Shown here: piece after piece, positions 1 through 9,024 of the stretch | Position numbering within the stretch: position 1 is the stretch's first letter | Layout: every line of letters starts with the position of its first letter | NCBI GenBank assembly: GCA_016715205.1 | Contig: JADKBC010000003.1 | Coordinates: 162,729-226,728, forward strand | DNA from: Holophaga sp. | GTDB taxonomy: Bacteria > Acidobacteriota > Holophagae > Holophagales > Holophagaceae | Reading direction: 5' to 3' | Length of the DNA stretch: 64,000 nt | Notes under the pieces: model-generated | Databases searched by the model: none | What the model was told of the DNA's origin: nothing | What the model saw: only the letters and a program-made list of their open reading frames with translations | Program-made: the position numbers and the translations under genes

Positions 1-986
1 CCATGCTGACCCTGGTGATCCTGCTGGACCAGCTCATCTGGAAACCCGTGGTGGCCTGGAGTCAGCGCTTCCAGATGGACGATGCCGTGAAGGTGGAAAA
101 GCGCCGCAGTTGGTTGCTGCGGTTGCTCCGACGCAGCGAGATCTGGATGCGGGTGCGACGAGCCGTCACCAATCTTGTTCCCAAACGCCAGCCCCGGCCC
201 CTTGCCCCCTCTGATATTTCCGAAGAACACACGGCCTTCCAGCGGGTGCTGGGCGGCACGATGTTGATTCTGGTGCTTCTGGCCCTGGCCTTTGGTGGCG
301 TCAAGCTCGTGGCGGTCATGGCGGGGGTTTCATCGCACGAATGGCTGCGCCTTTTGCAAGCCGGTGGTGCTTCCATGGCCCGGGTGCTGACGTCAACCTT
401 CCTCGCCACCTGCTGGACGCTGCCAGTTGGACTTTGGATCGGCCTTTCCCCCACCTGGAGCCGCCGCCTGCAACCCTACGTGCAAGTGGTGGCCAGTTTC
501 CCGGCCAGCATTCTCTTTGTGGCCCTCATCGTGGCCCTGCAGCGGGTGGGCGTGAACCTGTTCAGCAGCAGCATTCTGTTGATGACCATCTCCACCCAGT
601 GGTATCTGCTCTTTAATATCATTGCCGGCGCCCAGGCCGTGCCCATGAACCTCCGGGAAGCAGCGAAAGCCTACCGATTCGGTCTATGGAAAACCTCCTG
701 GAAGCTCTATTTCCCGGCCATCTTCCCCTTCCTGGTTACCGGCTGGGTGACGGCCACGGGTGGTGCCTGGAACGCCAGCATCATCACGGAAATTGTCCAG
801 TTCCGTGGCCAGACGTACACAACCTTTGGCTTGGGCGCCATCGTCACCCAGGCTGCGGACGAAGGGAATATCCCTCTGCTCGCCGCAGCTGCCATCCTCA
901 TGGCCTTGCTGGTGGTGCTGTTCAATCGGCTCGTGTGGGCCCCCTTGTACCGCCTCGCTGAAACCCGTTATTCCGTGAATCGATAG
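1..986 (+). CDS. NitT/TauT-type ABC transporter permease, C-terminal part (5' truncated)
   Basis: Inner-membrane permease component of an ABC importer of the nitrate/sulfonate/bicarbonate class. The readable part is 327 residues from an in-frame ATG at position 3, but that ATG is probably internal. The protein starts in the middle of a hydrophobic segment, followed by a basic cytoplasmic linker (about residues 25-80) and then a complete second permease module. The EAA-type loop lies near 'NLREAAKAYRFGLWKTSWKL' (about residues 215-235). This layout fits a fused double permease whose first half lies outside the window. The stop is 8 nt before the ATPase start, so both belong to one operon. The substrate cannot be told from the sequence. 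Confidence 0.8.
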   Translation, partial: MLTLVILLDQLIWKPVVAWSQRFQMDDAVKVEKRRSWLLRLLRRSEIWMRVRRAVTNLVPKRQPRPLAPSDISEEHTAFQRVLGGTMLILVLLALAFGGVKLVAVMAGVSSHEWLRLLQAGGASMARVLTSTFLATCWTLPVGLWIGLSPTWSRRLQPYVQVVASFPASILFVALIVALQRVGVNLFSSSILLMTISTQWYLLFNIIAGAQAVPMNLREAAKAYRFGLWKTSWKLYFPAIFPFLVTGWVTATGGAWNASIITEIVQFRGQTYTTFGLGAIVTQAADEGNIPLLAAAAILMALLVVLFNRLVWAPLYRLAETRYSVNR

Positions 987-994
987 GAGTCGCC

Positions 995-2275
995 ATGACC
1001 GCCCCCATCTGCGAACTCCGTGGCGTTCAAAAGCATTTCCCAGGCTCCCGCGGCAAGGACATCCGCGTGCTGGAAGACATCAACCTCAAGGTACTGCAGG
1101 ATGAAATCCTTTGTATTCTTGGGCCCAATGGCAGCGGCAAATCCACCCTACTGCGTTTGATCGCGGGCCTCACGCCACCCACCAATGGTGAAGTGCGCTA
1201 CCACCGCAATAAACTGGTGGGGCTCAATCCAGGCGTGGCCATGGTATTCCAGGATTTTGCGCTCTATCCCTGGATGACCGTGGAAGAGAATGTGCGCGTG
1301 GTGCTGCGCGCCCGAGATCTGCCGGAAGAAGAATTGCGTGAACGCGCCCATCAGGCCATCAGCAAGGTGGGCCTGGAAGGCTTTGAAGAAGCCTTCCCCC
1401 GCGAGCTCTCCCGCGGTTTCAAGCAGCGCGTGGGCGTGGCTCGAGCCCTGGCGGTGGACCCCGAAGTATTGGTGATGGACGAGCCCTTCAGCCAGGTGGA
1501 CGCCCTCACGGCCGAAGCGCTGCGCGCCGAACTGCTCGATATCTGGCAAGATGCCGAACGCAATCCCAACAGCATCGTGGTGGTGAGTCACTCCATTCGC
1601 GAAGCCGTGCTGATGTCTGATCGCATCGTGATCCTGTCCGGCAACCCAGCCCATATCCGCACCATCATCCAGAATCCCCTGCCCCGCCCCCGCAGCAGCC
1701 GCGCCCCAGAATTCCTGAAGCTGGTGGATCGCGTGCACGACATCATTACCTCAGCTGAATTGCCCGACGTGGAAGTGACCGCACCCATTCCCAGCAAAGT
1801 GCCCGAAGCCATCGAGCCCCTGCCCCACGCCGCAAGCCCGGATATCCTCGGTCTGTTGGAATTTTTGGAAGCCCAGGGCGGAAGCTGCGATCTGTTCCAG
1901 GTGGCCGCGCAAACCCATGTGCCCTTCGAAACGGTGCTCACCACCGTGAAGGCCGCCGAAATGCTGGACTTCGTGGAAACCCCCAAGCGCAGCCTCACCT
2001 TCTCGCCCATCGGCCTCCGTTTCATGGCCGGGGACATGGACAAGCGCAAGGATATTTGGCGAGCCCAGCTGCTGCAGCTGCGCTTGTTCCGCGTAGTACG
2101 CGAAATGCTACAACTGCGTGAAGGCGAACTTTCCAAGGAAGAGTTGCTGCACGAGATCACCCTGCGCCTGCCCATGGAAGACGCCGAAGAAACCTTTGAG
2201 ACGTTGGTGGCTTGGGGTCGCTTCGGTGAACTCTTCGCCTATCGAGAAGAGATGGAAGTCCTCACCTTCGAGTAA
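995..2275 (+). CDS. ABC transporter ATP-binding protein with C-terminal AAA-associated domain
   Basis: Cytoplasmic ATPase that energises the permease encoded just upstream (8 nt gap). It is 426 residues long, whereas ordinary NitT/TauT ATPases are about 250-270. Walker A is GPNGSGKST (43-51), the Q-loop is in VFQDFALYPWM, the signature is LSRGFKQRV in place of LSGGQ-type, and Walker B is VLVMDEP. The extra 150 residues (about 280-420) look like the AAA-associated C-terminal domain found on a subset of these ATPases; its role is unclear, and it may be a winged-helix-like regulatory module. A GGAGTCGCC ribosome site precedes the ATG. The transported substrate is unknown. Confidence 0.9.
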   Translation: MTAPICELRGVQKHFPGSRGKDIRVLEDINLKVLQDEILCILGPNGSGKSTLLRLIAGLTPPTNGEVRYHRNKLVGLNPGVAMVFQDFALYPWMTVEENVRVVLRARDLPEEELRERAHQAISKVGLEGFEEAFPRELSRGFKQRVGVARALAVDPEVLVMDEPFSQVDALTAEALRAELLDIWQDAERNPNSIVVVSHSIREAVLMSDRIVILSGNPAHIRTIIQNPLPRPRSSRAPEFLKLVDRVHDIITSAELPDVEVTAPIPSKVPEAIEPLPHAASPDILGLLEFLEAQGGSCDLFQVAAQTHVPFETVLTTVKAAEMLDFVETPKRSLTFSPIGLRFMAGDMDKRKDIWRAQLLQLRLFRVVREMLQLREGELSKEELLHEITLRLPMEDAEETFETLVAWGRFGELFAYREEMEVLTFE

Positions 2276-2386
2276 GCCCAGCCCACTGGCCGCACCCGCC
2301 TATCAAGGAGTCCTATCGGCTGCGGCCCTGCGTTCTCGGAGGCGGGACTTGGGGTCGCTTCGCCTTCCGAAAGAAAATGAAGGTAT

Positions 2387-3268
2387 TCACTTCCGAGTGA
2401 TCGGCACCGGAGGGTTGGTGGCCGCCAGTGCGATGCCACCGAGGATCAGGAGAATGCCCACGCCCTGGCCGAACCCAGGGATTTCCCGCAGCAAGAGCCA
2501 GCCCAGCAGCACGGTGGCGGCCTGCTGGGTGAGCAGGCCCAGGGAACCCACACTGGCGGGGACGTGGCCAAATCCCCAGGTGATGAGCCACCAGGCGCCC
2601 ACCTGCACCAGCAGGCCAAGCCCAAGCAGGGCGAGCCATGCCTGGGAAGAAAAGCCATGGAAGGAAATACCCTGCACCATGCCCAGCAGACCAAATACCA
2701 AGGTGGCGGCGCACACCACCACCGCAAGCGCCCGGGGCGCGCTGAGGGTAATGCGTGCCCTGGAAAGGGACAGCATGTAGCCTGCGTAGCCAAAGGAGGC
2801 CAGAAAGCCCAGGAACTCGCCCCGGCCTCCGCCCAGATGGGCTCCCGCAGCGATCCCCAGGGACACTGCGCCGGAAAGGGCGAGCAGGAGGCCCACCCAG
2901 CCCCAGCGACCCAGGCGAAAACGAAGGAATAGAACCCCCACCAGGGCCACCCACAAGGGCGCGATTCCCACCAGCAGCGTGGCATTGGCCGCGGTGGTCC
3001 AGTGCAGCGCGGTGTGCCAGAGCCAGAGATCCAGGCTGAAACAAAGGCCACCGAAGGCGGCCCAGCCGATGCCGCGAAACTCGTTGGCCTGGGGGGCGCC
3101 TTCCCGCAGCGCCAGGTAAAGCACCACGGGCAGGGCGAACAGCATGCGGTAGAAGCCCACCGCCAGGGGACTCACGCCCACCGCCCATTTCACGAAGATT
3201 GCGGCGAACCCAAGCAGGGCAGCGCCGATCAAGAGGGCAGCCAGTCCTCCGCGTTGAATTCGCGGCAT
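2387..3268 (-). CDS. EamA/DMT-family transporter
   Basis: Inner-membrane protein of the drug/metabolite transporter superfamily, 293 residues, with about ten hydrophobic segments arranged as two EamA repeats. Such proteins usually export amino acids or small metabolites; the substrate cannot be inferred here. I chose the ATG at 3268 (start MPRIQRGGL) because upstream in-frame codons would overlap the receiver gene; its stop (3270-3272) lies one base before this start, so the two are translationally coupled. About 110 nt without a recognisable gene separate its stop from the ABC ATPase stop; the two genes converge. Confidence 0.85.
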   Translation of the reverse strand: MPRIQRGGLAALLIGAALLGFAAIFVKWAVGVSPLAVGFYRMLFALPVVLYLALREGAPQANEFRGIGWAAFGGLCFSLDLWLWHTALHWTTAANATLLVGIAPLWVALVGVLFLRFRLGRWGWVGLLLALSGAVSLGIAAGAHLGGGRGEFLGFLASFGYAGYMLSLSRARITLSAPRALAVVVCAATLVFGLLGMVQGISFHGFSSQAWLALLGLGLLVQVGAWWLITWGFGHVPASVGSLGLLTQQAATVLLGWLLLREIPGFGQGVGILLILGGIALAATNPPVPITRK

Positions 3269-3269
3269 G

Positions 3270-3647
3270 TCAGGCGCTGGGTGCGAGCAGCGGCGCCACC
3301 GCATCCAATAGGCTCTGGGGGTCGAAGGGCTTGTGCAGGAAACCAAGGGTTCCCATGCGTTGCAGCCGATCCTGGATTTCCTCATCGCGATGGGCCGTGA
3401 TCACCAGGATTGGCAGTTCCTTCAGATCGGGATCTTCCCGGATCACGCGCACCAGACTGGCACCAGGGCAGCCGGGCATCAGGTAATCCATGACCAGTAG
3501 GTGCACAGCGTTCTCCCGCAGCACCTTGAGCACTTCGAAAATGCTGAGGGGATCGATATCCACAACCTCGTGCCCAGCCTTACGCAGACAGGTTCCCGTG
3601 AAGGTGCGAGCAAGGCGGCTATCGTCCACAACAGCAATCAAGGCCAT
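3270..3647 (-). CDS. Single-domain response regulator (CheY-like)
   Basis: Cytoplasmic phospho-receiver of 125 residues with no output domain. The acidic pair is D8-D9, the phospho-acceptor is D54 in VMDYLMPG, the switch threonine is T84 in VITAHRD, and K106 lies in LHKPF, so all catalytic positions are present. I chose the ATG at 3647 because an AGGGG site sits about 7 nt upstream; the ATG at 3668 has no useful spacing. No histidine kinase is adjacent, so its partner is unknown. It is coupled to the downstream DMT transporter gene with a 1-nt gap. Confidence 0.88.
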   Translation of the reverse strand: MALIAVVDDSRLARTFTGTCLRKAGHEVVDIDPLSIFEVLKVLRENAVHLLVMDYLMPGCPGASLVRVIREDPDLKELPILVITAHRDEEIQDRLQRMGTLGFLHKPFDPQSLLDAVAPLLAPSA

Positions 3648-3685
3648 GTCAAACCCCTGGAGCATCATCCCTGTTGAAGTATGGA

Positions 3686-4837
3686 CTAGTTCGCCCAGCG
3701 GCTGACCATTTCCCAGAGATCATCAGCCTTGGTTTCACCATTAAGGAGGATCACGAACACCCGCAGCTTCCCATCAGGGGCCTGGAGATAACCGCACACG
3801 GAACTTACCCCAGTCAGGTGTCCGGTCTTGCAACGCACGCGGCGGGAAAGGTTCGGATCGCGCACGCTGAGCTTCCAGGGTTCGCCCCCGATGATTTTCA
3901 AGCTGTCCACGAATTCGGGGCCCACTTCGAAATCATTCCAGGCGGCGCGCAGGATGATGGCCAGGGTGCGGGCGGAAAGGCGATTGTCCTTGCTGAGCCC
4001 CGAGCCATCCGTGATGGTAATTTCCTCGGGCCCCAGTTCCAGTACCGAGGTGTAGAACCCCTGGATTCGCTGGATGCCCTTGGCCCAGGAGCCTTCTCCG
4101 TAGCGTTTCACCAACATCTCCACCATGAAATTGTTGGAGAACTTGTTGATGTCTTGCACCAGTTGACGCAGGGGCGGGGAGGTCAGCGCTGCGATCTTGG
4201 TGGCAGGCCCCGCCGTGTCCGGACCGCCATCCACGGCGATGCCGCATTCCTTCAACATCCGGGTTAAAAACTCTACGGCATAACGCTCCGGACTGCGCAA
4301 AATGCGACCGTTGTCATCCCGGTTGAAGTTCACTGACAAGGGCAGAATGGGCGGCGTGGTGTCGGAACTGGTGTTCTCCCAGCCGTTCCCAAGCAACTGG
4401 CCATCAAAAGCGCTTTGATCCAGGCGCACCCGGCCCGCCACCCGCTGAAGGCCTCGCACCTTCAACTCCTGCATCAAGAGCCAGATGCGTTCCTTGGTAA
4501 AAAAGGGATCCCCGCCGCCCTTGAACACCAAGTCTCCGCGCACGGTGCCGTTCTGGAGATCGCCCCACACCTCGGTTTCCAGTTCAAAGCTGGGTTTCCA
4601 GGTCTTCAGTAGCGCGTAGGTGGAAACAACCTTGGTGGTGGAGGCAGGCACCAGGGCCAAGGCGGTCTGATGGCCCTCCAGCAGTCTCCCGCTGGGCAGA
4701 TCCCATAGCCCCGCCGACACGCGCACGCCCTTGGTTTCCAGATGGGCCACCCAAGCCTTGAAGCTGGATGCGGGTGCCACGGCGCCCAGGGTGGTAACGG
4801 CCAACAGGGCAACGCCGGACAACCATCGCGGCATCAT
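3686..4837 (-). CDS. dacB: D-alanyl-D-alanine carboxypeptidase/endopeptidase, PBP4 (S13) family
   Basis: Periplasmic penicillin-binding protein of peptidase family S13 that trims or cleaves peptidoglycan stem peptides. It has 383 residues with an N-terminal signal peptide (about 1-24). The three active-site motifs are present: S66-T-T-K69, S234-N-N236 and K337-T-G339. The length is shorter than the 477 residues of E. coli DacB, so the inserted domain is probably reduced. The ATG overlaps the stop of the upstream pseudopilin-like gene (ATGA, 4834-4837), which indicates translational coupling. Confidence 0.92.
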   Translation of the reverse strand: MMPRWLSGVALLAVTTLGAVAPASSFKAWVAHLETKGVRVSAGLWDLPSGRLLEGHQTALALVPASTTKVVSTYALLKTWKPSFELETEVWGDLQNGTVRGDLVFKGGGDPFFTKERIWLLMQELKVRGLQRVAGRVRLDQSAFDGQLLGNGWENTSSDTTPPILPLSVNFNRDDNGRILRSPERYAVEFLTRMLKECGIAVDGGPDTAGPATKIAALTSPPLRQLVQDINKFSNNFMVEMLVKRYGEGSWAKGIQRIQGFYTSVLELGPEEITITDGSGLSKDNRLSARTLAIILRAAWNDFEVGPEFVDSLKIIGGEPWKLSVRDPNLSRRVRCKTGHLTGVSSVCGYLQAPDGKLRVFVILLNGETKADDLWEMVSRWAN

Positions 4838-5406
4838 TCGCCTTCTCGCGGCTTGTTGGCATCCGGTGCGGAATTACCGCCGGGCTTGGTGACATTGCTG
4901 GTGCCGCTTTGCAACACCCCCGAAGCGGATGGCTGGCCCACGCCCGGAATGCCCAGGATGTCTTCCGCGGCCGAAAATACCCAATCACTGTAAAGGGATT
5001 TGCCTTTGTAGAGCTTGATGCTGTCGCGTTGGCTACGGCTGCGTACACCCACGATGGGCAACCCGGTCTTATCACCCGAAGCCCCGGCCTGCACCGCCGT
5101 CACCAGATCCCAATCCCCTCCCTGGGTCATGGGATCTTTGTAGAGGTTGCGCAGCACGGGGGGCCTCACCTTCATGAGTTCTTCGAGCTTCAGGGGGTAG
5201 CCGCCGTTGCGCTGATGGTAGAGCTTTATGCCCCGGGCAATGGCTTCGCCCCGAAAGATCAGTTCTTCCTCGGCGCCCCGCTGCACTTCGACCACCACGG
5301 AAGGCACCGCCTTCATCAAGAAGATGCCCATGACGGTCACCATGCCCAAGAGCAGGGCAAGAATGAAACCCCGCTGGCGGGTGTCACGAAAGGGGAGGTT
5401 CCTCAT
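4834..5406 (-). CDS. Type II secretion/pilin-like (pseudopilin-like) protein
   Basis: A 190-residue protein with a short basic N-terminus (RDTRQRGF) followed by a single hydrophobic helix (about residues 14-33, ILALLLGMVTVMGIFLMKAV) and a soluble C-terminal part with RGEAIARGIKLYHQRNGGYP, the pattern of type II secretion or type IV pilus minor pseudopilins (processing just before or at the RQRGF motif). The tail is rich in Gly, Ser, Asn and Pro. It overlaps dacB by 4 nt. No other pilus or secretion genes are nearby, so its machine is probably encoded elsewhere. The specific role is inferred. Confidence 0.65.
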   Translation of the reverse strand: MRNLPFRDTRQRGFILALLLGMVTVMGIFLMKAVPSVVVEVQRGAEEELIFRGEAIARGIKLYHQRNGGYPLKLEELMKVRPPVLRNLYKDPMTQGGDWDLVTAVQAGASGDKTGLPIVGVRSRSQRDSIKLYKGKSLYSDWVFSAAEDILGIPGVGQPSASGVLQSGTSNVTKPGGNSAPDANKPREGE

Positions 5407-5418
5407 TCGTCCAGAATA

Positions 5419-7143
5419 TCAGCGGATGCCGCGGGTCTGGAGGAACTCCAGGAATTCAGCCACCAGGGTGGGATCGAATTGCCCACCGGCGCCGCGGCGA
5501 AGCTCTTCCAGGATTTCGCGCTGGGGGCGGGCCGGATTGAACACACTGCCCTTGCTCATGACCTCGAAGGCCTCCACGAGATTAATGATGCGGCTGCCCA
5601 GGGGAATGGATTCACCCCTCAGGCCATCCGGGTAGCCCTTGCCATCCCATCGCTCGTGGTGGTGGCGGATGATCCCAGGCACATCGAAGGGGAATCGGAA
5701 GTCCTTAAGGAAGGTTGTGGCCAACACGGGGTGCGTGCGGATCCGCCCCATTTCCTCGTCGGTCAGGCCAGTCTTGGTGAGGAGCTCGGGATCCAGCAGG
5801 AACGTGCCGACATCGTGCAGGATGGACGCGATGCAAACCGCCTCCAGATCCAGCGCAGAGAGTTCCAGATGCACGGCGAAATCTCGGGCCAACTGCGCGG
5901 TGGCCAGGCTGTGATCCTGTAGCTGGGGCGCGCCGCCCTTCACGGACCCCAGCAACTGATGGCTCACGGTCAAAAAGGCCCGGTGGTAGCGCTCGTGCAA
6001 GCGGATTTCCTGGAGGTGGAAGCCCACCATCCGCCCCACCATTTGAATGAAACTCTGCTCCCGGTCCGTGAATGGGCGATCCTCGTAGCGGAACAACAGC
6101 ATCAAATCCTGGCCCACCTCCTCGCCCATGAGCATTACCGGCAGGTAGGTTTGAAAAATTCCGGTCAGGGGCTCCTTTTCAAGGAATTCCACCTTGGTCA
6201 GGATATGCAGGTCCGGCTCACGCAGGTTCGGCACATGGTAGGTGATGTGGGCCAGGATCTGCTGCTTGAGATCGGGCGACAGGGGCTGACGACTGTACGT
6301 CAGGATGGGCCGGACTTCCAGGGCCTCATCCATCCACAATGCCACCGCGGCCAGGGGTACCAGGTTGCAGAGCAGGCTGGCGGCTTCCCAGAAAAAAGTG
6401 CGTTGCTCTGGCATGAACATGCCCTGGCGGATGGAAGCCTGGGGCACCGCCAAGCCACTGGCCTGGGGCGTGGCAGGGGCTTTCGGAGCGGCCGGGGCAA
6501 CTTCGCTGGGAATCTGGGCAAACTTCAGGGAGTAATCCGACCCCTCCTGGAACCCTTCCAACATTTCCTGGGGCGCAGGTCGAACCGTTCCATCCGTGGG
6601 GATCATGGCACCGCTGGGCGGCACGGGCACTTCCAGGGCCACGGCTGTGGTGGCGACCGGCGGCACCACCGGCACCGATCGCACCACCAAGGCTTCCCGC
6701 AGCGTTTCAACAACTTCCTGGCAGATGGCCTGGGTCAGGGTCTCGTCCCGATCCAAGTCATAGGAAACGTTGCGGGTGCGATCCTTTTGAATCAACAAGC
6801 CCACCCATTCCCCGCGATCAAAAAAGGGCGTCACCAGGTAGCGCGAACCTTCTGCTCCCGCTGAAAAACGGTTGAGTTCTTCCAGGGCCTGGGGCTGGTT
6901 CACCACAAAGCCTCGGCGTTCGCGATTGGCCCATACGATCAGGGGATCGTCCGCGGCAAGCACTTCCGGCGGCGGCGAAAGTCGGGGCCAACCGAAATGG
7001 GAAATGAGATGGAAGGCGCCCGCCTCAGGCCCTTTGAGGTAGAGGGCCGCCTTGGTGCTGCCGATCTCCTCGAAGCACCGATACAGGATTTGTGAGAAAC
7101 GGTGGACGAGCGCCTCACCGAGATGTAGCGAAAGTGGAAGCAT
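5419..7143 (-). CDS. GAF-domain protein with C-terminal HD-GYP phosphodiesterase domain
   Basis: 574 residues. The N-terminal third and the middle look like GAF-type sensory regions separated by a Pro/Ala-rich linker (about residues 165-235). The C-terminal part is an HD-GYP domain: HD at H443-D444 in SILHDVG, and HHERWDGKGYPDG with the GYP at about 503-505. HD-GYP proteins hydrolyse cyclic di-GMP (or related dinucleotides), so this is probably a signal-input phosphodiesterase. No membrane segment is seen, so it should be cytoplasmic. The stop lies 12 nt upstream of the pseudopilin-like gene, on the same strand. Confidence 0.87.
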   Translation of the reverse strand: MLPLSLHLGEALVHRFSQILYRCFEEIGSTKAALYLKGPEAGAFHLISHFGWPRLSPPPEVLAADDPLIVWANRERRGFVVNQPQALEELNRFSAGAEGSRYLVTPFFDRGEWVGLLIQKDRTRNVSYDLDRDETLTQAICQEVVETLREALVVRSVPVVPPVATTAVALEVPVPPSGAMIPTDGTVRPAPQEMLEGFQEGSDYSLKFAQIPSEVAPAAPKAPATPQASGLAVPQASIRQGMFMPEQRTFFWEAASLLCNLVPLAAVALWMDEALEVRPILTYSRQPLSPDLKQQILAHITYHVPNLREPDLHILTKVEFLEKEPLTGIFQTYLPVMLMGEEVGQDLMLLFRYEDRPFTDREQSFIQMVGRMVGFHLQEIRLHERYHRAFLTVSHQLLGSVKGGAPQLQDHSLATAQLARDFAVHLELSALDLEAVCIASILHDVGTFLLDPELLTKTGLTDEEMGRIRTHPVLATTFLKDFRFPFDVPGIIRHHHERWDGKGYPDGLRGESIPLGSRIINLVEAFEVMSKGSVFNPARPQREILEELRRGAGGQFDPTLVAEFLEFLQTRGIR

Positions 7144-7213
7144 GGGGGATGTGCCTGGAAACCTCTGGCAATGCTATGCGATTCCATCGTCCCGAACCAG
7201 TGACTACCGCCAC

Positions 7214-7241
7214 GAAAAAGGCCCCGCACCAGGGCGGGGCC
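7214..7241 (-). terminator. Rho-independent terminator after the first cold-shock gene
   Basis: Read on the minus strand, GGCCCCGC and GCGGGGCC form an 8-bp stem around a short loop, followed by TTTTT. It lies about 20 nt after the cold-shock gene that ends at 7261. Confidence 0.85.
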
Positions 7242-7260
7242 AACTTCGCGCAACCCTTGC

Positions 7261-7464
7261 CTAGTGTTTTTGGACGTTGGCGGCCTGGGGGCCCTTGGGA
7301 CCCTGCACGATCTCGAAGGTCACTCGAGCCTTTTCGTCCAGGCTGCGGAAGCCCTTGCCCTGGATGGCGGTGTGATGGACGAAGATATCGGGGCCACCCT
7401 CATCCGGGGTGATGAAACCGAATCCTTTTTCGGCGTTGAACCACTTCACGATGCCTTCAGACAT
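7261..7464 (-). CDS. Cold-shock domain protein
   Basis: Small single-domain nucleic-acid-binding protein (67 residues) of the CspA family, which melts RNA secondary structure. RNP1 is KGFGFITP and RNP2 is IFVHHTAI. The ATG at 7464 (MSEGIVKWFN) is preceded by GAGGAA at about 10 nt; an upstream in-frame start (7488) would add eight basic residues atypical of the family. A terminator follows. A second csp gene lies about 240 nt upstream on the same strand. Confidence 0.95.
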   Translation of the reverse strand: MSEGIVKWFNAEKGFGFITPDEGGPDIFVHHTAIQGKGFRSLDEKARVTFEIVQGPKGPQAANVQKH

Positions 7465-7656
7465 GACGTTTTTCTTCCTCGGGGACAAGCCCCATGCCTG
7501 GGATGGATCAACCGCGAACCCATCCAGGCGAGGGCTCTCGGGGAGTTGAACTCCGTTCCAAACGGGCGAACCAGCCGCCTGTCCTTCGTGTGCTGAATGA
7601 CAAAAAACTGGATCGATGCGTCAGCCTAGCGAAGGCTGCGGCTGCGATCAAGGGCC

Positions 7657-7682
7657 AAAAAAAACGGCCCCGAAGGGCCGTC
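7657..7682 (-). terminator. Rho-independent terminator after the second cold-shock gene
   Basis: On the minus strand ACGGCCC-TTCG-GGGCCGT: a GC-rich stem closed by a TTCG tetraloop and followed by eight T residues. It separates the two cold-shock genes, so they are independently transcribed units. Confidence 0.9.
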
Positions 7683-7701
7683 TCTGGATCCGAAACGATA
7701 G

Positions 7702-7905
7702 TTAGATCTTGGTGACGTTCACAGCCTGAGGGCCTTTCTGGCCCTGGGTGACTTCGAAGTTGACCCGCTGATTTTCGTCCAGAGTACGGAAACCCTGGGT
7801 CTGGATCGCGGAGTGGTGAACAAAGAGGTCCGCGCCACCCCCATCGGGGGTGATGAAGCCGAAACCCTTTTCGGCGTTGAACCACTTGACGGTGCCTTGT
7901 GCCAT
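7702..7905 (-). CDS. Cold-shock domain protein (second copy)
   Basis: 67-residue CspA-family protein with RNP1 KGFGFITP and RNP2 LFVHHSAI, about 75% identical by eye to its neighbour. It probably acts as an RNA chaperone. It begins with MAQGTVKWFN and carries its own terminator. About 120 nt of non-coding DNA upstream of its start may hold a promoter and a structured 5' leader, as is common for csp genes, but I could not define one. Confidence 0.95.
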   Translation of the reverse strand: MAQGTVKWFNAEKGFGFITPDGGGADLFVHHSAIQTQGFRTLDENQRVNFEVTQGQKGPQAVNVTKI

Positions 7906-8061
7906 GACTGTTACCTATTACCTTTTCGCCTGGGGTCTGGGTTGCATTGGTTCTTCCAGGCAAAGCACCAAGGCATGCATGGGTTCACATCCATCGTGAG
8001 CCCGATTCAAGCTTGAATGGATGCGAGTTCTAAATCCAGAAGAATTCCCTGAAAAAACCCA

Positions 8062-8940
8062 TCAACGGCCGTGCCCGCCCTGCTCCCAACCCGCCGCATA
8101 GGTGAGGTTCAGCAGCGCCATGGCCCGGGTCACCTTGCCCACACTGTTGCGGGAGGTATTCGTATGGGCGATTCCCCGTGCGTGAAGCGCTTCGAAGTCG
8201 AAATTCCCCTCATGGCTCAGGTCAATGCACAGGGCACTGGACTGGATCCAGTCCGTGGGAATGCGGTAGCCAGTCACGGGCACGGCGCTGACGATGATAT
8301 CGGCTAGTTTCACAAAGGCTTCCAGGTGCTCCTTCCGGGTGTGCTGATGGCAGAGGATCGGCGTGGCCTTGAGGTTGGCCACCATGGCCGAAAGCGGCCT
8401 GCCGATGCGCAAGCTGTCGTTGATGATGAGCACGGTCTTGCCCGCCAGATATTCCTCGCCAAACCCGCGCTTGATGACCTTGAGCAGCGCCCGGCCCGTG
8501 CAGGGAATCATGGCCCGCCGATCGGTGCCCATGTCCACCCGCTTCCGGAACTTGGTGAGGTAGCCGATGTTGATGGAGTGCAAGCCTTCGATGTCCTTGC
8601 CGGGATCCACCAGATCCATGATTTCGTCGTCCTTCAACTCCGCGTAGCCCAGGGGGTAGAAGATGAAGATACCGTGGGTCTTGGCGTCCTGGTTGAAGCG
8701 GGCGATGGTCTTCACCATTTGCATGCCATTGCTCACCACGTGATGGTGAGCCTGGATGCCCAGATCCTCGCAATCCCTTACCAGTAGGTTGCGGTAGAGC
8801 ACACTGCCTGGATCTTCGCTGCCCAGCAGAATCGCCAAACCCGGCGCCTCGGCCAGATCGCGTACGTTGCGGCGCACCAGTTCCCGGTAATGGGCCGCCG
8901 TTTCCGCACAATCCAGCTTCCCGGTGCATACATTCGTCAT
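8062..8940 (-). CDS. Methylenetetrahydrofolate dehydrogenase, FolD/MTD1-like, lacking the cyclohydrolase lysine
   Basis: Cytoplasmic one-carbon-folate enzyme of 292 residues related to FolD. The Rossmann part is clear (IINDSLRIGRPLSAM), as are GKDIEGLH and IPCTGRALLKV. In bifunctional FolD a lysine four residues after the active-site tyrosine drives cyclohydrolase chemistry; here Y49 is followed by R-N-L-L, so that position is Leu53. The overall pattern, including IPCT and GKVTRAM, resembles the monofunctional NAD-dependent yeast Mtd1. It therefore probably oxidises methylene-THF without cyclohydrolase activity. The ATG at 8940 follows a GAGGTGGAG site. It is divergent from the endonuclease III fusion gene, with 84 nt between the starts. 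Confidence 0.82.
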   Translation of the reverse strand: MTNVCTGKLDCAETAAHYRELVRRNVRDLAEAPGLAILLGSEDPGSVLYRNLLVRDCEDLGIQAHHHVVSNGMQMVKTIARFNQDAKTHGIFIFYPLGYAELKDDEIMDLVDPGKDIEGLHSINIGYLTKFRKRVDMGTDRRAMIPCTGRALLKVIKRGFGEEYLAGKTVLIINDSLRIGRPLSAMVANLKATPILCHQHTRKEHLEAFVKLADIIVSAVPVTGYRIPTDWIQSSALCIDLSHEGNFDFEALHARGIAHTNTSRNSVGKVTRAMALLNLTYAAGWEQGGHGR

Positions 8941-9024
8941 GCGGCTCCACCTCGCTTCCATTCTAGTGTGATGCCTGGAAAAGCGCCGAATCCCTCTCGC
9001 GGTCCCCTGCCGGTAAGCTGGAGC

